Origin: JAHEFX01 sp964614585
GTDB lineage: Bacteria > Actinomycetota > Acidimicrobiia > Spongiisociales > JAENVV01
Direction of reading: 5' to 3'
Length of the DNA: 9,157 bases
Assembly (NCBI GenBank): GCA_964614585.1
Contig: CAZTLW010000095.1
Coordinates: forward strand, 1-9,157
The notes beneath the pieces are model-generated. The model did no database searches. It was not told the origin of the DNA and worked only from the letters and a program-made list of their open reading frames with translations. The translations under genes were made by a program, and so were the position numbers. Each line of letters starts with the position of its first letter. Positions within the stretch are counted from its first letter, which is position 1. Positions 1 through 6,119 of this stretch are shown here, piece by piece.

Positions 1-31
1 GGGTCCCATCCCCCCGCCGGGGGGATTTCCC
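1..31 (-). repeat. Inverted copy (L1) of the C6/G6 palindromic intergenic repeat, truncated by the window edge
   Basis: An 8-bp perfect palindrome, ATCCCCCC (8-15) and GGGGGGAT (19-26), encloses the loop GCC. Read on the minus strand, the segment begins GGGA-A-ATCCCCCCGG and ends GGGGGGATGGG-A-CCC. That matches the copy at 8603-8633 apart from two substitutions and the loop. It is therefore oriented opposite to the two copies that follow it, and the rest of it lies beyond the left edge. The similarity is seen directly; membership of one family is inferred. Function unknown. Confidence 0.7.
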
Positions 32-45
32 TTCTCGCACTGCCT

Positions 46-81
46 GGAGATCCCCCCGCTCTCTGGGACCGCCCTCCGGGG
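46..81 (+). repeat. Partial, internally deleted copy (L2) of the C6/G6 repeat
   Basis: GGAGATCCCCCCG (46-58) is the left arm of the repeat. Instead of the matching G6 arm it runs straight into CTCTCTGGGACCGC and a CTCCGGGG stretch. The same tail occurs at 169-195, after the complete copy, as GCTCTCTGGAACCGC followed by CTCCGGGG. The simplest reading is an internal deletion that joined the left arm to the distal tail, possibly at the short shared CG. The small inverted repeat CCTCC/GGAGG (73-84) is part of this tail. No protein-coding signal is seen. Confidence 0.55.
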
Positions 82-97
82 AGGCTGCGGCTTCTTG

Positions 98-195
98 GGA
101 GATCCCCCCGCCAGGGGGGATGTGCGCCGACCTTCGGTCGGTTGGGGGGACCCACATCACGTCTCGTCGCTCTCTGGAACCGCTCCCCTCCGGGG
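98..195 (+). repeat. Complete copy (L3) of the C6/G6 repeat, just upstream of purK
   Basis: In order: GGGA, the palindrome ATCCCCCC (102-109)/GGGGGGAT (114-121) with a 4-nt loop, a spacer with its own hairpin CCGACC (127-132)/GGTCGG (136-141), a second G6 run (144-149), and the tail ACCCACATCACGTC then TCGTCGCTCTC (150-174). G6 plus tail matches 8655-8685 at 30 of 31 positions. The copy ends about 20 nt before the proposed purK -10 element, so it could affect purK expression or structure, but that is inference. An open reading frame runs through it into purK, which invites wrong gene starts. Confidence 0.75.
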
Positions 196-215
196 CGTCG
201 AGAACCCACACCCGC

Positions 216-221
216 TACCGT
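216..221 (+). promoter_or_regulatory. Candidate -10 element of a leaderless purK promoter
   Basis: TACCGT fits the actinobacterial TANNNT -10 pattern and ends 8 nt before the GTG at 230, so transcription would begin at or next to the start codon. No good Shine-Dalgarno sequence precedes that GTG. I see no convincing -35 hexamer at 16-18 nt. Support rests on the same arrangement at two other genes in the window. Confidence 0.35.
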
Positions 222-229
222 GCCGGGCC

Positions 230-1381
230 GTGAGCGAGACCCACCGTCCCACCGTCGGCGTCATCGGCGGCGGCCAGCTCGCCCGGATGACCCACCAGGC
301 CGCCATCGCCCTCGACGTCGAACTGCGCTTCCTGGCCGAGGACGAGGCCGACCCGGCCCCGGCCGTGTCCCGCTGGACCGACCTCGGCAGCCCGCTCAGC
401 CAGGGCGACCTCGAACGCTTCGTCGACACGGTCGACGTCGTCACCTTCGACCACGAGGTGGTGGACCTCGACGCCCTCACCCGCCTCGAGGCCGCCGGGG
501 CCCGCCTCTTTCCCCGGCCAGACACGCTGCGCCTCGTCGCCGACAAGGCCGGCATGCGCGCCCACCTCGCCGAGGCCGGATTCCCGGTCCCCCCGTGGTC
601 GATCGTCCGCTCCCCCGCCGACCTGGCCGACGGCGTCGCCGCCATCGCCGGCCCGGTGGTGGTCAAGGTCTCCCATGGGGGGTACGACGGCCGAGGCGTG
701 TTCGTCGTGGACGACCCCGCCGACGTCGATGACATCGCCGCTCCGATGCTCGCTCGGGGCACCACCCTCGTGCTCGAGCCCTTCCTCCAGCTCGACGCCG
801 AGTTGGCCGTGCTCGTCGCCCGGCGCCCGTCGGGTGACCTCGTCGTCTACGACCCCGTCACCACGATCCAAGTGGAGGGGATGTGCCGGGAGGTGGTCGC
901 TCCCGCCGAGGTCGACGCCACCATCGTGGCCGAGGCCCGCCGGCTCGGGGCCGCCATCGCCGAGTCGGTCGACGCCGTCGGCATCCTCGCCGTCGAGCTG
1001 TTCTGGGCCGACGATCGGCTCACGGTGAACGAGCTCGCCGCCCGCCCCCACAACACCGGCCACCACACCATCGATGCCGCCGTCACCTCCCAGTTCGAGA
1101 ACCACCTCCGCGCCGTCCTCGACCTCCCCCTCGGCGACCCGACGCTGCGCTCCCCCGCGTCGATGGTCAACGTGGTCGGCCCCCTCGACGGCAGCGACCC
1201 CCGCGACCGCCTCGCCCGCGGCCTCGGGGTCGACGCCGGCGCCCGGGTCCACCTCTACGGCAAGGCGAGTCGCCCGGGTCGTAAGCTCGGCCACGTCACG
1301 GTGTGCGATGAGCACGTCGCCGTCGCCCGGCGACGAGCGCAGGCCGTGGCGACGGCACTCGGAACGGAGGTGGACTGGTGA
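230..1381 (+). CDS. purK: N5-carboxyaminoimidazole ribonucleotide synthase (PurK), ATP-grasp enzyme
   Basis: Cytosolic purine-synthesis enzyme (383 aa). It uses ATP and bicarbonate to convert aminoimidazole ribonucleotide (AIR) to N5-CAIR, the substrate of PurE encoded next. Visible family marks: N-terminal GGGQLARM (residues 13-20); ATP-grasp loop KVSHGGYDGRG (146-156); acidic residues in LEPFLQLDAELAVLVAR (182-198); VNELAARPHNTGHHTI (266-281) followed by TSQFENHLRAV, the conserved C-terminal ATP/Mg region. The frame stays open upstream to a TTG at 95, but those 45 codons lie in repeat DNA. GTG at 230 puts GGGQL at the normal distance from the N-terminus. Slight departures from my memory of the family: VTT (210-212), where many relatives carry VET or VEN, and NELAAR for NELAPR. 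The stop overlaps the purE start by 4 nt. Confidence 0.95.
   Translation: MSETHRPTVGVIGGGQLARMTHQAAIALDVELRFLAEDEADPAPAVSRWTDLGSPLSQGDLERFVDTVDVVTFDHEVVDLDALTRLEAAGARLFPRPDTLRLVADKAGMRAHLAEAGFPVPPWSIVRSPADLADGVAAIAGPVVVKVSHGGYDGRGVFVVDDPADVDDIAAPMLARGTTLVLEPFLQLDAELAVLVARRPSGDLVVYDPVTTIQVEGMCREVVAPAEVDATIVAEARRLGAAIAESVDAVGILAVELFWADDRLTVNELAARPHNTGHHTIDAAVTSQFENHLRAVLDLPLGDPTLRSPASMVNVVGPLDGSDPRDRLARGLGVDAGARVHLYGKASRPGRKLGHVTVCDEHVAVARRRAQAVATALGTEVDW
1366..1370 (+). promoter_or_regulatory. Strong ribosome binding site of purE, inside the purK 3' end
   Basis: GGAGG lies 7 nt before the GTG at 1378, within the last codons of purK. It supports that start, and together with the GTGA overlap points to coupled translation of purK and purE. 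Confidence 0.75.
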
Positions 1382-1863
1382 GCGTCTCGGTGGTGATGGG
1401 CAGCGACTCCGACTACCCGACGATGGAGCCGGCGGTGACGACGCTGCGGGAGTTCGGCGTCGAGCCCGAGGTGCGGGTCGTCTCGGCCCACCGCTCCCCC
1501 GAGGACATGCTCGCCTTCGGCCTCGACGCCGCCGACCGGGGCGTGCAGGTCATCATCGCCGCCGCCGGCGGCGCCGCCCACCTGCCCGGCATGCTCGCCT
1601 CGGTGACCAGGCTCCCCGTGGTCGGGGTGCCGGTGCCCGCCACCAAGCTCGACGGCATGGACGCCCTCCTGTCGATCGCCCAGATGCCCGCCGGCGTCCC
1701 CGTGGCCACCATGGCGATCGGCGGCGCCGTCAATGCAGCCCTCATGGCGCTGCGGATCCTCGGCCTGTCCGACCCCGACATCGCCGCCCGCCTCGACGAG
1801 CACCGCACGGCCCTGCGGGCCAAGGCGGCCAACGCCGACCGAGGCCTCCAGGACCGGCTCTAG
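1378..1863 (+). CDS. purE: N5-carboxyaminoimidazole ribonucleotide mutase (PurE, class I)
   Basis: Cytosolic mutase (161 aa, normal for class I) that moves the carboxyl group of N5-CAIR to give CAIR, using the product of PurK. Motifs: GSDSD (residues 8-12, phosphate/ribose binding), SAHRSP (36-41, with H38 at the place of the catalytic histidine), AAAGGAAHLPGM (61-72), and LLSIAQMPAGVPVATMAIG (97-115). The usual AHRTP reads AHRSP here, a conservative change. AIGGAVNAALMA is about two residues shorter than the Escherichia coli loop, as is common in actinobacteria. The start is GTG inside GTGA, overlapping the purK stop. A class II (AIR carboxylase) assignment is unlikely, because a dedicated purK precedes it and the residue after AH is Arg. 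Confidence 0.96.
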   Translation: MSVSVVMGSDSDYPTMEPAVTTLREFGVEPEVRVVSAHRSPEDMLAFGLDAADRGVQVIIAAAGGAAHLPGMLASVTRLPVVGVPVPATKLDGMDALLSIAQMPAGVPVATMAIGGAVNAALMALRILGLSDPDIAARLDEHRTALRAKAANADRGLQDRL

Positions 1864-1869
1864 GCGGTC
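1852..1869. terminator. Weak hairpin at the convergent purE/tricorn stop junction
   Basis: GACCG (1852-1856) and CGGTC (1865-1869) can form a 5-bp stem with an 8-nt loop that contains the purE stop codon. It is the only structure I see between the two convergent genes and has no T-tract on either strand. A role as terminator is speculative. Confidence 0.2.
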
Positions 1870-4800
1870 TCAGCCCCGGGCTCGGTCGGCCAGCTCCTTC
1901 GGCGGGCCGACGTCGGTCGCCGACAGCAGTCGCAGCGCCTCGCGGATCCCCCGCTCGAGTTGGGGGTCATCGCCCGCCGCCACGTCCTGGGGTCGGATTT
2001 GGACCTCGATGTCGGGATCGGTGCCGTAGTTCTCCACCCCGTACCCGACGTCGACGAACCACGAGCCGAACTCCGGCTGGGTCGTGACCGTGCCGTCGAC
2101 GAGGCTCTGCTGCGGCCAGATGCCGATGACGCCGCCCCAGGTCCGCGTCCCGATGAGCGGCCCGAGCCCATGGATCTTCCACGTGTGGCTGAAGATGTCG
2201 CCGTCCGACCCCGCCTGTTCGTTGGTGAGCGCCACCATCACCCCGGTCGGCGACTCATAGGGGAACGGCCGCAGCCCGTGCCAGCGGGTCACCCGCCAGC
2301 CGAGTCGCTCCCGTCGCAACCGCTCGAGCAGGATCTGGCTGACGTTGCCGCCGCCGTTGAAGCGGACGTCGACCACGAGGCCGTCCTTCTCCACCTCCTG
2401 GCGGAACGACCGGTGGAACTCGGCGAAGCCCGCCGGGCCCATGTCCGGGATGTGGAGGTAGCCGAGCCGACCGTCGGAGGCCTCGGCCACCCGGCGCCGG
2501 TTGCCCTCGACCCACGCCCGATATCGCAGGGCATGCTCGCCCGACAGCGGCACCACCACGACGTCGTGAGGGCGTCGCCGACCCCGCCGCAGCGTGAGCG
2601 TCACCGGCTTGCCGGCCCGAGCGACGAGCAGGGCGTGGGGGTCGACCTCCCGGTCGGTGGGGACCCCGTCGACGGCCAGCAGGCGGTCGCCCGGCTCGGC
2701 ATCCACCCCGGGCGCCGCCAGCGGCGAGTCCACGTTCGGCTTCCACGAGTCGCCACGGATGATCTCCCCGAGCCGCCAGCCGCTGCGGGGGCCCCGGTCC
2801 AGGACGGCACCGAGCGAGCCCGTCTGCCACTTCGGCAGGGGCGTGTAGTCGCCGCCCATCTCGTAGGCATGGGACGTGCCCAGCTCGCCCTGCATCTCCC
2901 ACATGAGGTCGGAGAACTCCGAGCGGGCCCCGACCCGGTCGACGAGCGGCTCCCACCGGGCGAGCACCGCCTCCCAGTCCACGCCCTCGAGTTCCGGATC
3001 CCAGAAGTGGTCGCGCTGCAGCCGCCAGGCCTCGTGCAGCATCTGCTGCCATTCGTCGCCGGGACGGACCTCCACCGAGATGCGGCCGAGGTCGACCCAG
3101 CCGGTCTCCCGGGAGACATGGTCCTTGCCGTCGCCGGGGTCCTTCCACCCGGCCGGCACCACCCGCAGCTTCTCGCCGACCCGCAGTGCCAGCACCTTGG
3201 CCTTCGCGTCGAGGGTGAAGCCCCGCACCCCGTCGGCGACCTTCTCCACCTGGCCGGTGGTGAGGTCGATCGACTGCAGCGTCGCCGCGACCGGCTTCGG
3301 CGGCAGCGACGGCGGCGGCTTGACGATCGGGTACGAGGAGACGAGCAGCTTGTCGGCGGTGAGGGCGACCCGACCGTGGACGCCGGCCGCCGCCGGGGTG
3401 GCGACGACCCGTCCCTCGATCCCCTCGAGGTCGATCTCCACCTCGGGCAGCTCGCCGTCCTTCGACTCGCCGTTCCCGTTCCCGGCCGGGGCGCCCGGGG
3501 CCCGCGGCTCGGCGCGCAGCGGCGAGAACGGCGCCGTGAGGTCGGCCCGCAGGGTCACTAGGTACGGCTTGCCGTCGGCGGGGAACCCGTAGTCGTGGAA
3601 GTCCAGGTCGGGGACCGGCATGAACTCGCGATGGCTGAGGAAGGCGAGGTACCGGCCCTTCGGGTCGAAGGCGGGTGCGAAGTCGTAGAGCCCCGGCGCG
3701 GTCACCCGGTGGGTCCGCCCCTGTTTCGTGTCGTGGACGTGGATCGCCGACGTCAGTTCGGAGTCGTGGGCGGCGAACGCCAGCCAGCGGCCGTCCGGCG
3801 ACCACGACGTCCCCCCGATCCATCGGTACCGGTTCTCGTGCACCTCGGTGACCGAGCCCTTGGCCACGTCGACCACCAGCAACTCGAACCGGTGGTTGGT
3901 GACGGCGACGAGGTCGCCGGCCGGCGCCGGGGCGAGGGTGCGGGCCCGACCCAGGTCGAGGTGGTGGCGGGTCGGCTCGTCGTCACCGGGGGCGGCCACG
4001 ACGAGGTGCTCGGTGCCGCCCTCGTCGGAGACCATCACCAGTCGCTCGCCGTCGCCCATCCAGGTGGCGAGGCGCTGGCGGGCCGACGACACCGGCCCGT
4101 GGCGGCGGGGCGTCCCCTCCCACAGGGGCATCGTGAAGGCCCCACCCCGGGCCACCACCGCCAGTGAGTGGCCCTCGGGATGGAGCGCCACCGACTCGAG
4201 GTGCCTGCCGGGGGCCTGGAAACGGCGGCGGCGGGCCGGGCGGCTCGATGGGAGCTCCACCGCGATGGGTCCCTGCTCGCCGGAGGCGACGTCGAGGGCG
4301 AACAGGTCGGCGCCCGCCGACCAGACGACCGTGTCGCCGTCGGTGTCGGGGGTGCGGACGTAGAACTCGTCCTCACCGCTCTCCCGACGCAGGCCCCGCC
4401 CGGTCGTGCCCGCCGAGTACAGGTGCCCGATGCCCTCGTGGTCGGAGACGAACCAGACCCGACCGTCGACCCAGATCGGATTGACGACGTTGCCGTCGAG
4501 CGTGTGGAGGTACCGGCGGAACTCGCCGTCCCCGGCGGGGTCGATCCAGAGGCGCCCGGCGAGGCCACCCCGGTACCGCTTCCACCGGGCCGGTTCGCCG
4601 TTGTGGAGGCCGAGCACCGTCGCACCGTCCTCCCGGCGGGCGATCGACAGCACGTTGCCCCGCGGCTCGGGGACCGGGCCCGAGCCGTCGACCGGTACCC
4701 GGTAGAGCCCCCGCAGGCGGGCGAACGGCTCCCGGGCGTTGGAGGACACCCACACCGCCGAGCCGTCGGGCTCCCAGGCGAGCAGCGAGGTGATGCCACC

Positions 4801-5052
4801 GAGGTGGGTGAGGCGCCGCGGCTCACCGCCGTCGGCCTCCATGAGCCAGACGTCCTGGTCGCCCTCGTCGGACGCCGTGTAGGCGATGGCAGCGCCATCG
4901 GGCGACCAGCGAGGGGCGGTCGTGCGGCCCGATCCGGCGGTCAGTCGGGCGGCGGTGCCGCCCGACCGGTCGACGACCCAGAGGTCGTCCTCGGAGACGA
5001 AGGCGACGCGGTCGCCGTGGACGGTGGGGAAGCGGAAGTAGCCGGTGGACAT
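1870..5052 (-). CDS. Tricorn-family serine peptidase (S41-type core with propeller and PDZ domains)
   Basis: Large cytosolic peptidase (1060 aa) of the tricorn family, which in archaea and streptomycetes cuts oligopeptides released by the proteasome or other proteases. N-terminal beta-propeller repeats include RWSPDG (about 48), SWSPDGRWLAFAA (about 415) and AFDPKGRYLAFLS (about 461). A Gly/Asn/Glu-rich linker sits near 513-533. A C1 core follows (about 650-735), then a PDZ-like domain (about 745-830) and the C2 catalytic domain. The tetrad is intact: S727-H728 (GTSHAYE), nucleophile S949 (AGSDGD) and E1007 (GVENYG), with spacings close to Thermoplasma S745/H746/S965/E1023. RFNGGGN (897-903) is the conserved loop of the family. 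No signal peptide or membrane segment is seen. The ATG at 5052 starts MSTGYFRFPTVHGD, the usual N-terminus; 37 open codons upstream are Arg-rich and overlap the previous gene. Physiological substrate unknown. Confidence 0.93.
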   Translation of the reverse strand: MSTGYFRFPTVHGDRVAFVSEDDLWVVDRSGGTAARLTAGSGRTTAPRWSPDGAAIAYTASDEGDQDVWLMEADGGEPRRLTHLGGITSLLAWEPDGSAVWVSSNAREPFARLRGLYRVPVDGSGPVPEPRGNVLSIARREDGATVLGLHNGEPARWKRYRGGLAGRLWIDPAGDGEFRRYLHTLDGNVVNPIWVDGRVWFVSDHEGIGHLYSAGTTGRGLRRESGEDEFYVRTPDTDGDTVVWSAGADLFALDVASGEQGPIAVELPSSRPARRRRFQAPGRHLESVALHPEGHSLAVVARGGAFTMPLWEGTPRRHGPVSSARQRLATWMGDGERLVMVSDEGGTEHLVVAAPGDDEPTRHHLDLGRARTLAPAPAGDLVAVTNHRFELLVVDVAKGSVTEVHENRYRWIGGTSWSPDGRWLAFAAHDSELTSAIHVHDTKQGRTHRVTAPGLYDFAPAFDPKGRYLAFLSHREFMPVPDLDFHDYGFPADGKPYLVTLRADLTAPFSPLRAEPRAPGAPAGNGNGESKDGELPEVEIDLEGIEGRVVATPAAAGVHGRVALTADKLLVSSYPIVKPPPSLPPKPVAATLQSIDLTTGQVEKVADGVRGFTLDAKAKVLALRVGEKLRVVPAGWKDPGDGKDHVSRETGWVDLGRISVEVRPGDEWQQMLHEAWRLQRDHFWDPELEGVDWEAVLARWEPLVDRVGARSEFSDLMWEMQGELGTSHAYEMGGDYTPLPKWQTGSLGAVLDRGPRSGWRLGEIIRGDSWKPNVDSPLAAPGVDAEPGDRLLAVDGVPTDREVDPHALLVARAGKPVTLTLRRGRRRPHDVVVVPLSGEHALRYRAWVEGNRRRVAEASDGRLGYLHIPDMGPAGFAEFHRSFRQEVEKDGLVVDVRFNGGGNVSQILLERLRRERLGWRVTRWHGLRPFPYESPTGVMVALTNEQAGSDGDIFSHTWKIHGLGPLIGTRTWGGVIGIWPQQSLVDGTVTTQPEFGSWFVDVGYGVENYGTDPDIEVQIRPQDVAAGDDPQLERGIREALRLLSATDVGPPKELADRARG

Positions 5053-5059
5053 CCGCCGC

Positions 5060-5089
5060 AGGGTACGACGCACGAGGGCCCGGGGTCGA
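5060..5089 (-). promoter_or_regulatory. Candidate leaderless promoter of the tricorn gene
   Basis: On the minus strand, TACCCT (5065-5060) stands 7 nt before the ATG at 5052. TCGACC (5089-5084), loosely like a -35 box, lies 18 nt further upstream. No properly spaced Shine-Dalgarno sequence precedes the ATG, as expected of a leaderless message. The -35-like hexamer falls at the tip of the hairpin 5073-5104, so that inverted repeat overlaps both a possible terminator and this promoter. Confidence 0.4.
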
Positions 5090-5104
5090 GACCCCGGGCC
5101 CTCG
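5073..5104 (-). terminator. 14-bp GC hairpin after the osmoprotectant operon, probable terminator
   Basis: Arms 5073-5086 and 5091-5104 are perfect reverse complements (core GAGGGCCCGGGGT) around the 4-nt loop CGAG. It begins 20 nt after the stop of the binding-protein gene, the expected place for a transcription terminator. No T-tract follows, which is common for hairpin terminators in high-GC actinobacteria. It could also be an attenuator or operator for the tricorn gene, whose start codon is 20 nt beyond it. Confidence 0.6.
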
Positions 5105-5123
5105 GGTCGGACGAGTCGTCGGT

Positions 5124-6056
5124 TCAGGCGTCCCCGTCGAGGAAGCCGTTGTCCACGAGCCACCCACGGGCGACGTCGGCGGGGTCCTCCCCGTCGAGGT
5201 CGGCCTGCTGGTTGAGGGCGGTGAGCCCGTCGGTGGTGAGGGCGGCGCTCACCTCGTTCAGCACCTGGGCGACGTCACCGTCGGCACCACCCCACGACTC
5301 GAGCACGTCGGCGTTGAAGGCCGGCGTCAGGTTCTCGACCGGCTGGAGGCCCTGGTCGTCCTCGAGGAGGACGAGGTCGTCGGCGGCCAGCCAGGCGATG
5401 GTCGTGAAGACGACCGCGACGTCGATCTCGCCGTTGTCCAGGGCCGTCCGGGTCAGCGGACCGCTCGAGTCGAGCGGCACGAACTCGCCGACGGTGACCC
5501 CGTAGACCGACTCGAGGCCGGGCAGACAGAGGTCCCGCTCCGGGCACTCCGGCGGTCCGCCGAGACGCAGGTCGCCGGCGACGCCCTGGAGGTCCGACAC
5601 GGCCGAGAGCCCGAACTCGTCGGCGGTCGCCCGGGTGACGGCGAAGCCGTTCTTGTCCTGGGCGGGGGCCGGGTCGAGGAGCACGATGTTCGACTCCTCC
5701 GCCAACGGCACCGCGATGTCGTACGTCTCGTCCACGTTCGCCGTCGGCTCACCGCCGAGGAAGAACGTGAGCGTGCCGAGGTACTCGGGCACCAGCGAGA
5801 TCTCGCCGGACTCGAGCGCCGGCTTCACGATCTCCCGGTTGCCGAGATTCAGCTGCCGGTCGACGTCGACACCGCGGTCCTCGAGGACCTGGGCGTAGAT
5901 CTCGGCGACGATCGTGCTCTCGTTGAAGTTGAACGAGGAGACGACGACGGTGTCGCCCTCGCCCTCGATCGAGCCGTCACCCGACCCACAGGCGGTGGCG
6001 ACGAGCGCCAACACCAGGAGGGCCGCCCCGACGGCACGCGTGCGGATGATCCGCAT
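5124..6056 (-). CDS. opuCC: Osmoprotectant ABC transporter substrate-binding lipoprotein (OpuAC/ProX-like)
   Basis: Extracytoplasmic ligand-binding subunit (310 aa) of the importer encoded by the three preceding genes. The family binds quaternary amines such as glycine betaine, choline or carnitine. The N-terminus has basic residues, a hydrophobic stretch (9-20) and a lipobox-like ALVATAC ending at C23, indicating a lipid-anchored protein. Family pattern: FNFNES (42-47), LGNREIVKPALESGEISLVPEYLGT (split over 71-95), GLESVYG (180-186), and a C-terminal LNEVSAALTTDGLTALNQQ region (266-284) followed by VARGWL. C171 and C177 (ECPERDLCLPGL) could form a disulfide. The more usual PEYTGT reads PEYLGT, so ligand choice may differ. 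The start ATG has AAAGGG 6 nt upstream. The gene lies 63 nt after the last permease. The symbol follows Bacillus usage; orthology is not proven. Confidence 0.9.
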   Translation of the reverse strand: MRIIRTRAVGAALLVLALVATACGSGDGSIEGEGDTVVVSSFNFNESTIVAEIYAQVLEDRGVDVDRQLNLGNREIVKPALESGEISLVPEYLGTLTFFLGGEPTANVDETYDIAVPLAEESNIVLLDPAPAQDKNGFAVTRATADEFGLSAVSDLQGVAGDLRLGGPPECPERDLCLPGLESVYGVTVGEFVPLDSSGPLTRTALDNGEIDVAVVFTTIAWLAADDLVLLEDDQGLQPVENLTPAFNADVLESWGGADGDVAQVLNEVSAALTTDGLTALNQQADLDGEDPADVARGWLVDNGFLDGDA

Positions 6057-6062
6057 GGGTTT

Positions 6063-6068
6063 CCCTTT
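6063..6068 (-). promoter_or_regulatory. Ribosome binding site of the substrate-binding protein gene
   Basis: AAAGGG on the minus strand lies 6 nt before the ATG at 6056. Unlike the other genes of the operon, this one does not overlap its upstream neighbour and appears to have independent initiation. That would suit the higher amounts of binding protein such importers need. Confidence 0.55.
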
Positions 6069-6119
6069 CCGTTTCGTGCGGGCGCGACGGCCCGAGGAGG
6101 AAACCCTAGGAGAGGTCGG

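Noticed and set aside
127..141. A stable UUCG tetraloop hairpin in the spacer of copy L3
   Set aside because: The letters CTTCGG are present, but the pairing that uses the full CCGACC/GGTCGG stem leaves a 3-nt TTC loop, not a C(UUCG)G loop.
215..1315. A 366-codon open frame on the minus strand opposite purK
   Set aside because: Gly/Val/Asp/Glu-rich translation without domain features. It mirrors purK codon structure and is not supported by a start signal.
1960..3561. A 533-codon open frame on the plus strand, opposite the tricorn gene
   Set aside because: It is the antisense shadow of a confidently identified gene in very GC-rich DNA. The translation is rich in Arg, Pro, His and Val with no recognisable domain.
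2255..3823. A 522-codon open frame on the minus strand inside the tricorn gene in another frame
   Set aside because: Extremely Arg/Gly/Pro-rich, out of frame with the well-matched peptidase that contains the intact catalytic residues, so it is not a frameshifted piece of it.
4168..5505. A 445-codon open frame on the plus strand, over the tricorn N-terminal region and the binding-protein 3' end
   Set aside because: It crosses two real minus-strand genes and the hairpin between them, and shows low-complexity composition and no motif. It is a shadow frame.
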